A program made the translations under genes and the position numbers. A DNA stretch of 39,371 nt from Rhodopirellula sp. (GTDB taxonomy: Bacteria; Planctomycetota; Planctomycetia; Pirellulales; Pirellulaceae): positions 9,543 through 48,913 of the forward strand of contig NZHC01000108.1 in NCBI GenBank assembly GCA_002689655.1. Reading direction: 5' to 3'. Below the pieces are notes generated by a model. The model had not been told where the DNA came from. It was given only the letters and a program-made list of their open reading frames with translations, and made no database searches. This document shows, piece after piece, positions 1 to 8,905 of the stretch. Each line of letters opens with the position of its first letter. Positions within the stretch are counted from its first letter, which is position 1.

Positions 1-1257
1 GGAGCATTCACGGGATTCGTTCGCGGCGCAGAGAGAGGATTGACGAGTTTTTCCGATTATCAAGTGACCGTTGACATCGCAGATGCAGAACATATGGCAA
101 TTGGGATCGCTAATACTGATGGTGTCGCTGAGGTGTATTTCGAGTTGGATGAAGCATCGATCGTGGAACCATTGTTGGTTCAGGCCTTCGAAATGTTTCC
201 AGCAATAAGAAAGGGAAATACCCTTTCATTGGGTGAAAGAGAACAATTTCTGCATGCCAGTGAGGTGGGTTACGGTGGTGAGCGTTTGCTGCAGGATGTG
301 ATACAGCCCAATAAGATGCAGGCCCTGCTTGCATGGCATGCATCTGGGACCGATGCGCGTGTGTTGCGGCAACTCGCGGGCATTTCGGTAACCATCAGCG
401 ATTTGCCGGGAACCGTTCTTGCGCGAACAGCAGGACGGGCAATTGTGCTTGATCATGATGCCGCGGGTAACGGGTGGTTTGTCGATTCCAGTCCGTGGGA
501 ACACGGTGAATTCGGCGGGACCGAGGGTACTGGCTTCGCGACCAATGGCGCGGCAGCGGAACGTATCGACCTGCTAACCACGTTGACGCACGAGTTTGGG
601 CACTTGTTGGGGTTGGATGATACGCGTAACGTCAATGATGTCATGAATCATGAGCTTGAGGTTGGGCGGAGAGTTTTACCAGAAGGAACCTTTGCAGGCA
701 CGCATCGTTTTGATATCAACGGAGATGAACGTGTCTCGAGTCTCGACGCGCTAATGGTGATCAATGAGTTGTCCATGCAGGATTTGTCAAAAGCAGATGG
801 CAGGTTTTGGCATGGGCATCAGGATCTAAATTGGCTGCCTTTGGATACCAACATGGACGGGTATCTGAGCAGCATTGATGTGCTCGGCATTCTGAACCAG
901 ATTTCGCGTGATCAGGTGTCTGTTGGAGAGGCGGAGCAGGTGCAGGTTGGTTTCTTCGGGGTTCACGAACGCCCAGCTTCGGAAGCTGTCGACCTCGCCT
1001 TTGACGAAAGCACCCCAGATGGTCCGTGGCAGTTCTTGCGTGTTGATGCGGCGGAGTTGGCGGAGCAATTGCTGAGCGGTTTCTCCGAAGTGCCGTGTGT
1101 GTGGCAGAAGAAGATGGATAGCGATCAGGATAAAAGCTCATCTAAGCGGTTCTCTGTTTCACAAGCTGAGTCTGCAAGTCAAAGTCCTGAACTGGACCGA
1201 CTGGCAAGCATCGACCTCAGCGTGGCTCCGGGATTGAATCAAGACGAGATCAGCTAA
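1..1257 (+). CDS. Secreted metalloprotease-like protein with dockerin repeats (5' end outside window)
   Basis: The frame is open from base 1, so the start lies upstream. A TTG at 40 is in frame, but nothing marks it as a real start, and residues here are numbered from it. The centre carries a gluzincin/metzincin-type zinc site, H184-E-x-x-H188-x-x-G-x-x-D194, in a THEFGHLLGLDD context like that of matrixin-type proteases, with Asp as the probable third ligand. Two calcium-loop dockerin-like repeats follow: D-I-N-G-D-E...S-S-L-D-A-L (about residues 228-243) and D-T-N-M-D-G...S-S-I-D-V-L (about 271-286). The last 100 residues are polar and unrecognised. Such proteins are usually extracellular or cell-surface. 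In planctomycetes dockerin repeats are common at C-termini of large secreted proteins and do not imply a cellulosome. Substrate unknown. A catalytic role is inferred from the motif only. Confidence 0.82.
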   Translation, partial: GAFTGFVRGAERGLTSFSDYQVTVDIADAEHMAIGIANTDGVAEVYFELDEASIVEPLLVQAFEMFPAIRKGNTLSLGEREQFLHASEVGYGGERLLQDVIQPNKMQALLAWHASGTDARVLRQLAGISVTISDLPGTVLARTAGRAIVLDHDAAGNGWFVDSSPWEHGEFGGTEGTGFATNGAAAERIDLLTTLTHEFGHLLGLDDTRNVNDVMNHELEVGRRVLPEGTFAGTHRFDINGDERVSSLDALMVINELSMQDLSKADGRFWHGHQDLNWLPLDTNMDGYLSSIDVLGILNQISRDQVSVGEAEQVQVGFFGVHERPASEAVDLAFDESTPDGPWQFLRVDAAELAEQLLSGFSEVPCVWQKKMDSDQDKSSSKRFSVSQAESASQSPELDRLASIDLSVAPGLNQDEIS

Positions 1258-1364
1258 AAAAGCTTCGCTCAATCGATCGCAATCAAACTCTGTCGAGTGG
1301 CGGCAGGAGGGTTGAACTCCGGGCTAAGGATTCCAAAAGTCAGTCAGTCAGAAATAGTGGCAGT

Positions 1365-1404
1365 GTCATGAGTATCGGATACGAACACTATCCCTGCTCA
1401 TGAC
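1365..1404. other. Inverted repeat downstream of the dockerin gene
   Basis: GTCATGAG (1365-1372) is matched exactly by CTCATGAC (1397-1404) across a 24-base loop. It lies between the end of the dockerin gene and the terminator of the convergent M16 gene, so it may serve as a terminator for the plus-strand gene. There is no T-run, and an 8-bp arm with this loop could arise by chance. Confidence 0.3.
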
Positions 1405-1442
1405 GGAGCCTTGCTCAATGAAGCTGACTGCAGGTCATGAAA

Positions 1443-1474
1443 ATGCCCGGCAATGCGGCTGCATAACCGGGCAT
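1443..1474 (-). terminator. Intrinsic terminator of the M16 peptidase gene
   Basis: ATGCCCGG (1443-1450) pairs perfectly with CCGGGCAT (1467-1474). The loop contains a further small ATGC/GCAT stem. Read on the minus strand the stem is followed by TTTTC. It lies about 45 bases past the stop of the minus-strand peptidase gene. Confidence 0.6.
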
Positions 1475-1517
1475 CTCAGTACAGTCGAGAACTGTCGTCG
1501 TTGCTGCTAAACGTCCA

Positions 1518-4379
1518 TTATTCCTGCTCAGCACGTGCTTTCGAGGCAGCCGCAAAGTCACCAGCAATTGCCATGATAAGCTTTTCTGGATCGATGTACT
1601 TGTTGATCGCTTTGTTGACACTTTCGACCGTTGCGGCCTCGATTTGGGCATCGTGCTCAGCGTAATGAGCCATCGTTCGATCGTTAAACAAGGTGGAAAG
1701 TAACTCGCTGGTCAAAGCAGCATCGCCACTGCGTCGCACGCGTGCAGCTTGCAGATAAGCAACCTTTGCTTGGGCAAGTTCTTCCTGCGTGATACCATCT
1801 TTACGGAGCTTGTCCAGCTCTTCAATCATGACAGCCATCAGCTTGTCACGATTTTGTGGGTTTGTGATCGCGTAGAGAGTAAAGTCGACACGGTTGTCTC
1901 TCGCTCGAGCGGAGATGCCACTGCGAACCCCGTACGAGAGTCCTTCTTGCTGCCGTACTCGATTGCCCAGCCGGCTGCTGAGTGAGCCTCCGCCCAGGAT
2001 GTAATTTCCAAGCACCAGCGAAGCGTACTCGGGGTCAGAGTCCCTGAGGTCGTACTGCTGGCTGCTGAAGAAGAACGCGTTGGCCTTATCTGGTGTTTCA
2101 ATGATGTCGAGTGACTGTTCAACTTCCGGGTGGGGTTTGCGGTCCACTCGAACAAAGGGTTGGTCCGTTTTCCAGTTCGCGAGTTGGGCATCAATGAGTG
2201 ATTTGAGCTCATCAGGATCAAAGTCACCCACAGCAGAGACTTCACCGGCTTGATTGCTTAGAAAGCCCGCGTGCAGAGCACGGATTTCATCAATGGTGAC
2301 TTTTTTGTACATGTCGATCTCTTCTTCGGCTGACATCACATACCGTACATCGTCCTTGGCGTAGGGTGACAAGCTGCGTCGAACGCTGCGTGGGGCCAGT
2401 GACTGCGGCTCAGTGGTGCCTTGTTGCAGATTTGTGATGATTTGCCGTCGCAATACTTCGAGCTCATCGGCATCTAGACGCGGGCGGCGAAGTACATCAC
2501 CAAGCAGTGAGATGGCTTCTGGCAGGTATTCCCGTTTGGTTTTCATGCTCGCCTGCAACACACCGATGGTGGTGCTCATGGACATTTCAATCCGCAGGCG
2601 ATTGAGTTCGTCCTGCAGTTCCGTGTAGTCGTACTGTTCGGTTCCACGAGCCATCAGGATGCCAAGCAGTTCAGTTGCGCCAATCCTATCCTTTAGACTC
2701 TCACCGGTTCCGAAACGCAGGGTGAGTTGCATGGAGACCGTTTCGCCACGCGTTTTCTTGGGCAGAAAGGCATACTCGAGTCCGCCCGTTAACTTTCCGC
2801 GTAACGTGCGTTTCTCAATAGCGCTGGGCTCAGGATCGATTTGTTCTCCAGCGGCCACTGCTTCACGTCCTTGGTAGCCCTTCAGCATTGCGGCGACATC
2901 CGGGGCTTCGGGAATGCTGACACGGTCTGATTCCTCGCTGGGAATGAAAAGCCCTGTGGTGCGGTTGTTGCGAACAAAATACTTTTCCGCTACTTCCTGA
3001 ACCTGTTCCCGCGTCAGAGACTCGATTGCATCTCGATAGAGGAAGTAAAGTCGCCAATCTCCCTGAGCAGCCCAGTCGCTGAGTGATATTGCAATGCGGT
3101 CCGAATCAGACGTTTCGAGCTCACGTGCCTTAAGAATCTGTTGGACCGCGCGCTTGACCTCTGTCTCGGTCACAGGGTCATCGCGAAAAGACTGTTCGAC
3201 AATCTCGTTCATTTTCAGACGAGCTTTTTCTAGTGAGCCGTCACCAGGAACTTCTGCCAGGCTCATGAACAGTCCGGGCTCGGTAAACGCATTGGCCAGT
3301 GCATAGACGCTGGTTGCAAGTTCGGTTTCGACCAAGCCTTTGTACAGGCGACCGGTCGGTTGGTCGCTGAGGATATAAACCAGCGCTTTGGCGGCCGCAT
3401 AGTCAGGGTGGCTGCCAGCGGGAATGTGATAGGCGTTTCCGACCAGCTGTGTTTCGCCAACACGTCGAACAACAACAGTACGCTCACCGTCCTGTGCCGG
3501 CTCTGTGGTATACGTGTCATCGAGAGGAATCTCAGGATTGGAAATAGCACCGAAGTACTTCTCGAGATAACCAAGGGCTTCCTGCTCATCAAACTTGCCT
3601 GCCACGATCACCATCACGTTGTCGGGGCGATAAAACTTGCGATAGAACTGCCTTAGTTTGACTACAGGCACGCGTTCGATATCGCTTCGATTACCAATCG
3701 TGGTTTGCCCGTAGTTGTGCCACTCGTAAGCGGCAGCTTGAATTCGCTGCATCAGGACGCGGAAGGGTGAATTCTCGCCACTTTCAAACTCGTTGCGGAC
3801 GACTGTCATTTCCGAGGCAAGGTCCTCACCCAGAATCTTGCTATTGACCAAGCGGTCTGCCTCAAGCTGGATTGCGAATTCCAGATTGTCTCCGGTGGCG
3901 GGAAGAGTTTCGTAATAGTTCGTGCGATCCATCCAGGTGGTACCATTCATGGAACGGCCTGCCCCGCGATCTTTCAACGCCTTGGGGATGTCGGGGTTCG
4001 TAGGTGTGCCTTTGAATAGCATGTGCTCCAACAGGTGCGCCATCCCTGCTTCGCCATAGCCTTCGTGACGCGATCCCACAAATACCGTCATGTTCACTGT
4101 CACGACCTCCTTGCTCGCGTCGGGGAAGAGCAAAACGCGAACTCCATTCTCGAGTTCGTACTCGGTGATTCCCTCGACTTCGGTAACTTTCATGGTGGTT
4201 CCATCCGATGGTTGGGCAGCAGCTGGCCGGCCTGTTAGGGACTTCTTGGGGGAGTCGTCCGCTTGTGATGCTGAGACGGTAAAAATGCTGAAGCCTAACA
4301 GCAAGGCAACCAGTTTGCGGTGCACCTTGAACGCTGGCTTTGTGACTTTGGGGTGTATTTGCTGCAGTACCACTGCCAT
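1518..4379 (-). CDS. M16 family zinc peptidase, two-domain, exported
   Basis: This is a processing-peptidase/PqqL-like insulinase-family protein of 953 residues with two M16 halves. The first half carries the inverted zinc motif H115-L-L-E118-H119, preceded by G-x-A-H context, with a glutamate-rich segment (VRNEFE) about 75 residues on as the likely third-ligand region. The second half has the M16 C-domain look without a second H-x-x-E-H, as expected for these fusions. The chosen ATG at 4379 starts a plausible signal peptide: a basic n-region, a hydrophobic LVALLLGFSIF core and an A-x-A-like cleavage area near S-A-S-Q-A. An in-frame ATG at 4463 exists, but it would leave only 12 bases before the divergent Rieske gene. 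AGGAG abuts the 4379 ATG too closely to be a standard ribosome site. It probably degrades peptides in the periplasm. Substrate unknown. Confidence 0.9.
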   Translation of the reverse strand: MAVVLQQIHPKVTKPAFKVHRKLVALLLGFSIFTVSASQADDSPKKSLTGRPAAAQPSDGTTMKVTEVEGITEYELENGVRVLLFPDASKEVVTVNMTVFVGSRHEGYGEAGMAHLLEHMLFKGTPTNPDIPKALKDRGAGRSMNGTTWMDRTNYYETLPATGDNLEFAIQLEADRLVNSKILGEDLASEMTVVRNEFESGENSPFRVLMQRIQAAAYEWHNYGQTTIGNRSDIERVPVVKLRQFYRKFYRPDNVMVIVAGKFDEQEALGYLEKYFGAISNPEIPLDDTYTTEPAQDGERTVVVRRVGETQLVGNAYHIPAGSHPDYAAAKALVYILSDQPTGRLYKGLVETELATSVYALANAFTEPGLFMSLAEVPGDGSLEKARLKMNEIVEQSFRDDPVTETEVKRAVQQILKARELETSDSDRIAISLSDWAAQGDWRLYFLYRDAIESLTREQVQEVAEKYFVRNNRTTGLFIPSEESDRVSIPEAPDVAAMLKGYQGREAVAAGEQIDPEPSAIEKRTLRGKLTGGLEYAFLPKKTRGETVSMQLTLRFGTGESLKDRIGATELLGILMARGTEQYDYTELQDELNRLRIEMSMSTTIGVLQASMKTKREYLPEAISLLGDVLRRPRLDADELEVLRRQIITNLQQGTTEPQSLAPRSVRRSLSPYAKDDVRYVMSAEEEIDMYKKVTIDEIRALHAGFLSNQAGEVSAVGDFDPDELKSLIDAQLANWKTDQPFVRVDRKPHPEVEQSLDIIETPDKANAFFFSSQQYDLRDSDPEYASLVLGNYILGGGSLSSRLGNRVRQQEGLSYGVRSGISARARDNRVDFTLYAITNPQNRDKLMAVMIEELDKLRKDGITQEELAQAKVAYLQAARVRRSGDAALTSELLSTLFNDRTMAHYAEHDAQIEAATVESVNKAINKYIDPEKLIMAIAGDFAAASKARAEQE

Positions 4380-4427
4380 ACTCCTTTGAATTGTTCGATT
4401 CGTCGATCTCACACCGACGCAGCCGAA

Positions 4428-4456
4428 TTGTAACGAGCTAACAACAAACCGATAAC
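4428..4456 (+). promoter_or_regulatory. Possible promoter of the Rieske gene
   Basis: TTGTAA (4428-4433) and GATAAC (4451-4456), 17 bases apart, each match four of six positions of a sigma-70-type promoter. They lie 20 bases before the ATG in the 96-bp divergent gap. Planctomycete promoters are poorly defined, so this is tentative. Confidence 0.2.
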
Positions 4457-4475
4457 AGGACATGGCAGCTTATCC

Positions 4476-4820
4476 ATGGACAACTACGACGTTCAACGCG
4501 AACAGGCAGAAGGATCGCGAGAATGGATTCAGATTAACCTGCGTGAATCCCTTGAGGATGGCAAGGCCACCGAGGTGATGATAAAAGAACGAGTCATTGC
4601 CGTATTTCGCCACGAGGGCGGTCTTTTCGCAATGGATGGGATGTGCGCACACCAGGGCGGGCCAATTTCAGAAGGGCAAGTGGAACATGGCTGCGTCACC
4701 TGTCCTTGGCACGGTTGGCAGTATGAACTGGACACGGGCATTCAGACGATCAATCGTCAACCGCTGCAAGAGACATTTCAAATACGTGAAAGTGACGGAA
4801 AACTCGAGATTCTGATCTAG
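4476..4820 (+). CDS. Rieske [2Fe-2S] ferredoxin-like protein
   Basis: A 114-residue single-domain Rieske protein. The cluster ligands are clear: C57-A-H59 and C76-P-W-H79, in the usual C-x-H-(16)-C-x-x-H spacing followed by G-W. This is the size and style of NirD/biphenyl-dioxygenase-type ferredoxins and small assimilatory nitrite reductase subunits. There is no signal peptide or membrane anchor, so it should be a cytoplasmic electron carrier. No oxygenase or reductase partner lies next to it, and its redox partner cannot be told from this window. The neighbour upstream is divergent (M16 peptidase), so it appears to be monocistronic. A perfect palindrome overlaps its stop codon. Confidence 0.88.
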   Translation: MDNYDVQREQAEGSREWIQINLRESLEDGKATEVMIKERVIAVFRHEGGLFAMDGMCAHQGGPISEGQVEHGCVTCPWHGWQYELDTGIQTINRQPLQETFQIRESDGKLEILI

Positions 4821-4840
4821 GTCTCGGTGCACCGAGACCT
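4819..4840 (+). terminator. Perfect 22-bp palindrome overlapping the Rieske stop codon
   Basis: AGGTCTCGG, TGCA, CCGAGACCT form a perfect palindrome whose first two bases are the last two of the TAG stop. The hairpin would be very stable (9-bp stem, 4-base loop). No T-run follows, so it may be a 3'-end stabiliser, a Rho-assisted terminator, or a protein-binding palindrome. Confidence 0.5.
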
Positions 4841-5381
4841 CAATGGTTGAGTAAGAAGTACGGGGTGTTTCCCGACCTCCCGATCCACTCGGCAGTGTCC
4901 ACCGATGGTGGTGCCCGCCAAACAGGTCCGTTCGGGCCAAACTCGATGATGCTCAGCCGCTGGTGCTGTCTCGTTCACTGCGATAGCGCCGGCTTTTGCT
5001 AGGCAGCGTGCAGATGATCGCATTGTTCAGGCTTCGCTGACTGGCTGGCAATTTTTGAGCATGATTTGTAGCGCCTTGTTCGGGGGTAGAAGTTGAGACG
5101 AACGCATCACGATGGGAAGGATGTCGTAACTCAGGCGTTGATCGAACATTTTGCTACGGACGAACTTTTCGCACCGAGCCTGCATCGCATGTGAGTGGCG
5201 TTGCGCCCTGAAAACTTGTCCGTTGCGAGGGGGCAAGCCTACGTAGGATAGGCATTCGGATTGGCAGTTCCCCAGCGAGCCAGACGCATGGGAACCATGA
5301 AAGTGAAGCGATTAGTACTTTACCTTTGGGGCTTTTAGGTCAATCTAGCACGATACCTCAATTCTAGACCAGATTTTTAAG
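4841..5381. other. Gene-free gap before the AlkP-TPR-sulfotransferase gene
   Basis: No convincing reading frame is seen. A 69-codon minus-strand frame (5027-5236) has a protein-like composition at its C-terminal end but no start signal or recognised family. It could be a gene remnant. The last 100 bases are AT-richer and presumably carry the promoter of the next gene. No clear -35/-10 pair was found. Confidence 0.4.
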
Positions 5382-8297
5382 ATGTTGGCAATGGCACAGA
5401 AAGTACTTTTGATCGGTTGGGACGCTGCAGATTGGAAGGTGATTCACGAGTTAATGGACGCCGGAAAGATGCCGACTCTTGAGGGCCTCGTGAAACGCGG
5501 GAGCATGGGAAACCTTCGAACATTACGTCCCGCTCTCTCGCCAATGCTTTGGACTTCCATTGCGACTGGAAAACGCCCCTTCAAGCATGGAATTACAGGT
5601 TTTTATGAACCTTCACCGGACGGGAAGAGTATTCTGCCAATGACGAATTTATCCAGATCCACAAAAGCGATTTGGAATATTTTTAATCAGAACCAACTCA
5701 GGTCCTTGGTGGTTGGCTGGTGGCCGAGCCATCCCGCCGAGCCAATTGATGGGGTCATGGTATCTGACCTCTTCCACAAAGCTCCCCTTAAACCGAGTGA
5801 TCAGTGGCCACTGCAGAGTGGCTGCGTTCATCCAGCGAGCATGCTTGCTGAACTTCAGAGTCTGAGGATTCACCCTTCTGAGATAATGGCGGAGGATGTA
5901 CTGTCTTTTGTTCCCCACGCTGTGGACATTGATCAGGCCAGCGACGGACGCCTTTCAAGTGTTATGAAGATCACTGCTGAATGCAGTTCCATTCAAGCTG
6001 CTGCGACGCACCTGCTTGAACATGAGCCCTGGGACTTTGCAGCGGTTTATTATGATGCGATCGATCATTACAGCCACGGATTCATGCGTTATCGTGCGCC
6101 GCAGCAGTCGTTTGTGAAAGATGATGAATACCGACTGTACCGGCACGTCGTTGACATGGGTTACATCTACCATGACATGATGCTGAAGCAGTTGCTTGTT
6201 CATGCTGATGACCAGACGACAGTAATGCTCATCTCTGATCACGGGTTCCACAGTGACCATTTACGGCCAAGCCGGATTCCATCGGAAGCGGCCGGTCCAG
6301 TGGTTGAACACCGGGACTATGGAATCATCGTAGCCGCGGGACCCCAGATCCGCTCCGATCATTTGATCCATGGAGCGAACCTGTTAGATGTAACACCAAC
6401 TCTGCTACAACTGAGTGGGCTCCCGGTGGGGCAAGACATGGACGGTCGGGTGTTGACTGAGCTATTTGTTGATGAACCCAAGGTAAAGATGATCGAGAGC
6501 TGGGAAGAGGTCAGTGGCAATTCGGGGGAGCACGCTGCTGGCTGTGAAATATCTATCGAGGACTCAAAAACGAGAATTGATCAACTTGTGGCTTTGGGCT
6601 ATATCGATGAGCCCGACAGTGACTCGTCAAAGGCAGTCGAAGAGTGTCGTCGGGAACTCAATTACAATCTCGCACGCTCCTACATCGATGCGGAGTTGCA
6701 CGGATATGCAGCGCCAATGTTGCTTGCTCTTTACGAGAAGTATCCTCTCGAGTTTCGCTTTGGGATTCAACTAGCAGCCTGCTTCATCGTTTTAGAGAAG
6801 CAGGTGGACTTGAAGCTGCTAGTTGATGACATGAACGATCGCTGGCGAAAGAGCGCGCAGGTTGCCAAGGAACGCTTGCGTGAAGTTGCCCAGATCGTAA
6901 AAGAACGTCGAAAAATGTTACAGGTAATAGAAGCCTTTGGGCAGGCAGATCAAGACCTAACCCCGGCAGTGGTGGAGCCCAGCGGGCGACGCCGGTTGCT
7001 TTCCAGCCATGAACAACAGGAAGTTCAGAAACTACGCTCCATTTCGCGTGGTAGTACTGAAGCTTTGGATTTCCTCGCTGCAAGTGTCGCCGCAATGGAA
7101 GGGGACCATGAACACTCTCTTCGCCTGCTGGAGAAAGCGGAAACCAGCAATAGTCAGGGCGTCATGTTGAACTTCCAGATGAGTAACGTTTATATGAAGC
7201 TGGGCCGATTTCTAGATGCAAAAGAGGTTCTGTTGAAGGGGCTTGAGCAAGACGAGACGCATGTGCGCTCGTTAGTTGCCTTAAGCCGTTGTCATGTAAA
7301 ACTTGGGTCATTCGCAGAGGCGCTGGAATATGCACGCCGGGCTATTGGGCTGCAGTACCAATGCCCACTTGCACACTACTATGTTGCTAGAGCCCAACGC
7401 GCATCAGGGCAGTTCGCCGCTGCAATTCCCTCATTGGAGATTGCACTGTCGCAAAATCCGAATTTTGCGGAGGCTCATACCGAACTTGCTTCGTTGTACT
7501 CACGCGGCGAAAATACCCACGAACTTGCTGCCAAGCATACCGTTCTTGCCGAGGAACTCATCGCTGAGAATGTGGCGGCAAAGCAGGGTGACCCTGCCGT
7601 CACGTTTAACCCCAGTTCGATTCAGCAGATTTCCGCAGAAATGCCTTCGTGGAATCATAATGAGGGTAATTCAAACCTCGAAAAATCACTCGGTCAACCT
7701 ATCTCCGACACGAGCGAGCACCGCGAGGCGGATGAACCAGCAGAGGTTGTTGTTGTCTCTGGCCTACCCAGGTCTGGAACTTCTATGATGATGCAGATGT
7801 TGGCTGCTGGCGGGGCACCCATCTTTACGGATGGGAATCGTGAGGCAGATGAAAATAATCGTCGGGGATATCTCGAAGCTGATTTGGTAAAAACGCTAGC
7901 GAAAAACAACACGTGGGTGCGCGACTGCGATGGAAAAGTCGTGAAAGTTGTCGCACCTTTGCTTCAATTCCTGCCGCAAAGCGTTCGTTTCAAGGTGGTT
8001 TTCATGACGAGACCCGTAGCACAAGTGGTAAAGTCGCAGTCACGGATGCTTTGCAGATTGGGCAATGGAGACTCGCGTGAAGATGACCGTCAAATGGAGA
8101 TATCGCTCCGCCACGAGAAGCAGACCGCCCTAGCTCTTCTTAGCTACCATCAAGTGCAGATCTTGCAGGTGGAATACGCAAATGCCGTTGCCCAGCCAGT
8201 CAAGACCGCCGGTGCGGTAGCCGAATTTCTTGAGCTTCCCCTCGATGAGATAGCGATGGCGGAAGCAGTCGAACCACAGCTACACCGAGAGAGGTAA
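5382..8297 (+). CDS. AlkP-superfamily phosphodiesterase fused to TPRs and a sulfotransferase-like domain
   Basis: A 971-residue, three-part protein (numbered from the ATG at 5382; the ATG at 5391, giving MAQKVLLIGWDAADW, may be the true start). Residues 1-380 form a type I phosphodiesterase/nucleotide pyrophosphatase domain with the full metal set: D14, nucleophile T58 (L-W-T-S-x-A-T-G), D228 and H232 (D-H-x-x-H), D286-H287 (S-D-H-G-F) and H310. About 590-715 are tetratricopeptide repeats. From 788 a sulfotransferase fold begins with the PAPS-binding loop GLPRSGTS (794-801) and a later R-P-x-x-x-V-x-S-x-x-R stretch. No signal peptide is seen, so it is probably cytoplasmic. AlkP-TPR proteins are known in planctomycetes. 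The extra C-terminal domain is the odd part. A role in transferring or removing sulfate or phosphate on glycans or lipids is inference. Confidence 0.85.
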   Translation: MLAMAQKVLLIGWDAADWKVIHELMDAGKMPTLEGLVKRGSMGNLRTLRPALSPMLWTSIATGKRPFKHGITGFYEPSPDGKSILPMTNLSRSTKAIWNIFNQNQLRSLVVGWWPSHPAEPIDGVMVSDLFHKAPLKPSDQWPLQSGCVHPASMLAELQSLRIHPSEIMAEDVLSFVPHAVDIDQASDGRLSSVMKITAECSSIQAAATHLLEHEPWDFAAVYYDAIDHYSHGFMRYRAPQQSFVKDDEYRLYRHVVDMGYIYHDMMLKQLLVHADDQTTVMLISDHGFHSDHLRPSRIPSEAAGPVVEHRDYGIIVAAGPQIRSDHLIHGANLLDVTPTLLQLSGLPVGQDMDGRVLTELFVDEPKVKMIESWEEVSGNSGEHAAGCEISIEDSKTRIDQLVALGYIDEPDSDSSKAVEECRRELNYNLARSYIDAELHGYAAPMLLALYEKYPLEFRFGIQLAACFIVLEKQVDLKLLVDDMNDRWRKSAQVAKERLREVAQIVKERRKMLQVIEAFGQADQDLTPAVVEPSGRRRLLSSHEQQEVQKLRSISRGSTEALDFLAASVAAMEGDHEHSLRLLEKAETSNSQGVMLNFQMSNVYMKLGRFLDAKEVLLKGLEQDETHVRSLVALSRCHVKLGSFAEALEYARRAIGLQYQCPLAHYYVARAQRASGQFAAAIPSLEIALSQNPNFAEAHTELASLYSRGENTHELAAKHTVLAEELIAENVAAKQGDPAVTFNPSSIQQISAEMPSWNHNEGNSNLEKSLGQPISDTSEHREADEPAEVVVVSGLPRSGTSMMMQMLAAGGAPIFTDGNREADENNRRGYLEADLVKTLAKNNTWVRDCDGKVVKVVAPLLQFLPQSVRFKVVFMTRPVAQVVKSQSRMLCRLGNGDSREDDRQMEISLRHEKQTALALLSYHQVQILQVEYANAVAQPVKTAGAVAEFLELPLDEIAMAEAVEPQLHRER

Positions 8298-8460
8298 TCT
8301 TGGGCATTGGAGTGCGGACCACGCCTCGGGGCTCAAGCCGCCCTGATGGAACACTGTGAGCAGCCGTTCTCCTCAGTGTAGCAGCAGTTCTCGTGTTCTG
8401 GACGCTCGCTGGTAGCGAGACGGAAGGCCCCAAGCCTTCATTTCCGAGCTAAGAAGACAT

Positions 8461-8490
8461 GCCCGCTGTGGAGCGTGTTACTCCGCGGGC
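8461..8490 (+). terminator. GC-rich hairpin downstream of the AlkP-TPR gene
   Basis: GCCCGC (8461-8466) pairs with GCGGGC (8485-8490), and GGAG (8471-8474) pairs inside it with CTCC (8481-8484). A 3-base bulge (TGT) separates the two helices. It sits 160 bases past the stop and lacks a T-run, so termination is plausible but not certain. Confidence 0.4.
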
Positions 8491-8799
8491 TGACCTAAGT
8501 GTCGAAAGTGGTAGTCTGCGAATTTGTGTATTCTTGAATGGTTAGGTTGCGAGGGCCTAGTCCGAGCAAAACACAATCACGCCAAAACAAATGGTTCGAC
8601 GCTTTGGCTGTGGAAAACATTCGCCCCAGTTTGTCAGGCGACCGCACCTTTGAGAACAGCAGCAACTAGGCCTTCGATAAACACCTCCACCTATCTCTTT
8701 GAAAAAAACGGAGATATTTCTTTTTTGGGTAAATTTTGACCGGAAAGACTTGCGGATCCCTGTAATCCCTATACATTGCCCATTGTGACAAATCAAGTG

Positions 8800-8821
8800 C
8801 CAGCTTTTGGCGGAAAGCTGG
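8800..8821 (+). promoter_or_regulatory. Perfect hairpin in the probable leader of the PEP-CTERM gene
   Basis: CCAGCTTT (8800-8807), a TGGCGG loop, then AAAGCTGG (8814-8821). The 8-bp perfect stem with a 6-base loop lies 85 bases before the ATG. It could be a leader-RNA structure or an operator. No protein or ligand can be named. Confidence 0.35.
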
Positions 8822-8905
8822 GACGCATGTGTTTTAGGTTGTGTCTGCTGACGTTTGTGGACCTAGCTGTAGATCCCGAAGCCGAAAACTGTAAGAGTCG
8901 AAACG

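Larger units (their letters stand above)
8298..8905. other. Gene-free gap upstream of the PEP-CTERM gene
   Basis: About 600 bases without a convincing gene. It holds the GC hairpin at 8461-8490, an AT-rich stretch with A- and T-runs around 8695-8740, and the perfect hairpin at 8800-8821, so the second half looks like a promoter and leader region. Confidence 0.5.

Noticed and set aside
4380-4463. Longer N-terminus for the M16 peptidase from an ATG at 4463
   Set aside because: It would leave 12 bases to the divergent gene and place an unlikely segment before a good signal peptide.
5027-5236. 69-codon minus-strand frame with protein-like C-terminal half
   Set aside because: No ribosome site and no recognised family. 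It is kept only as a possible remnant in the gap note.
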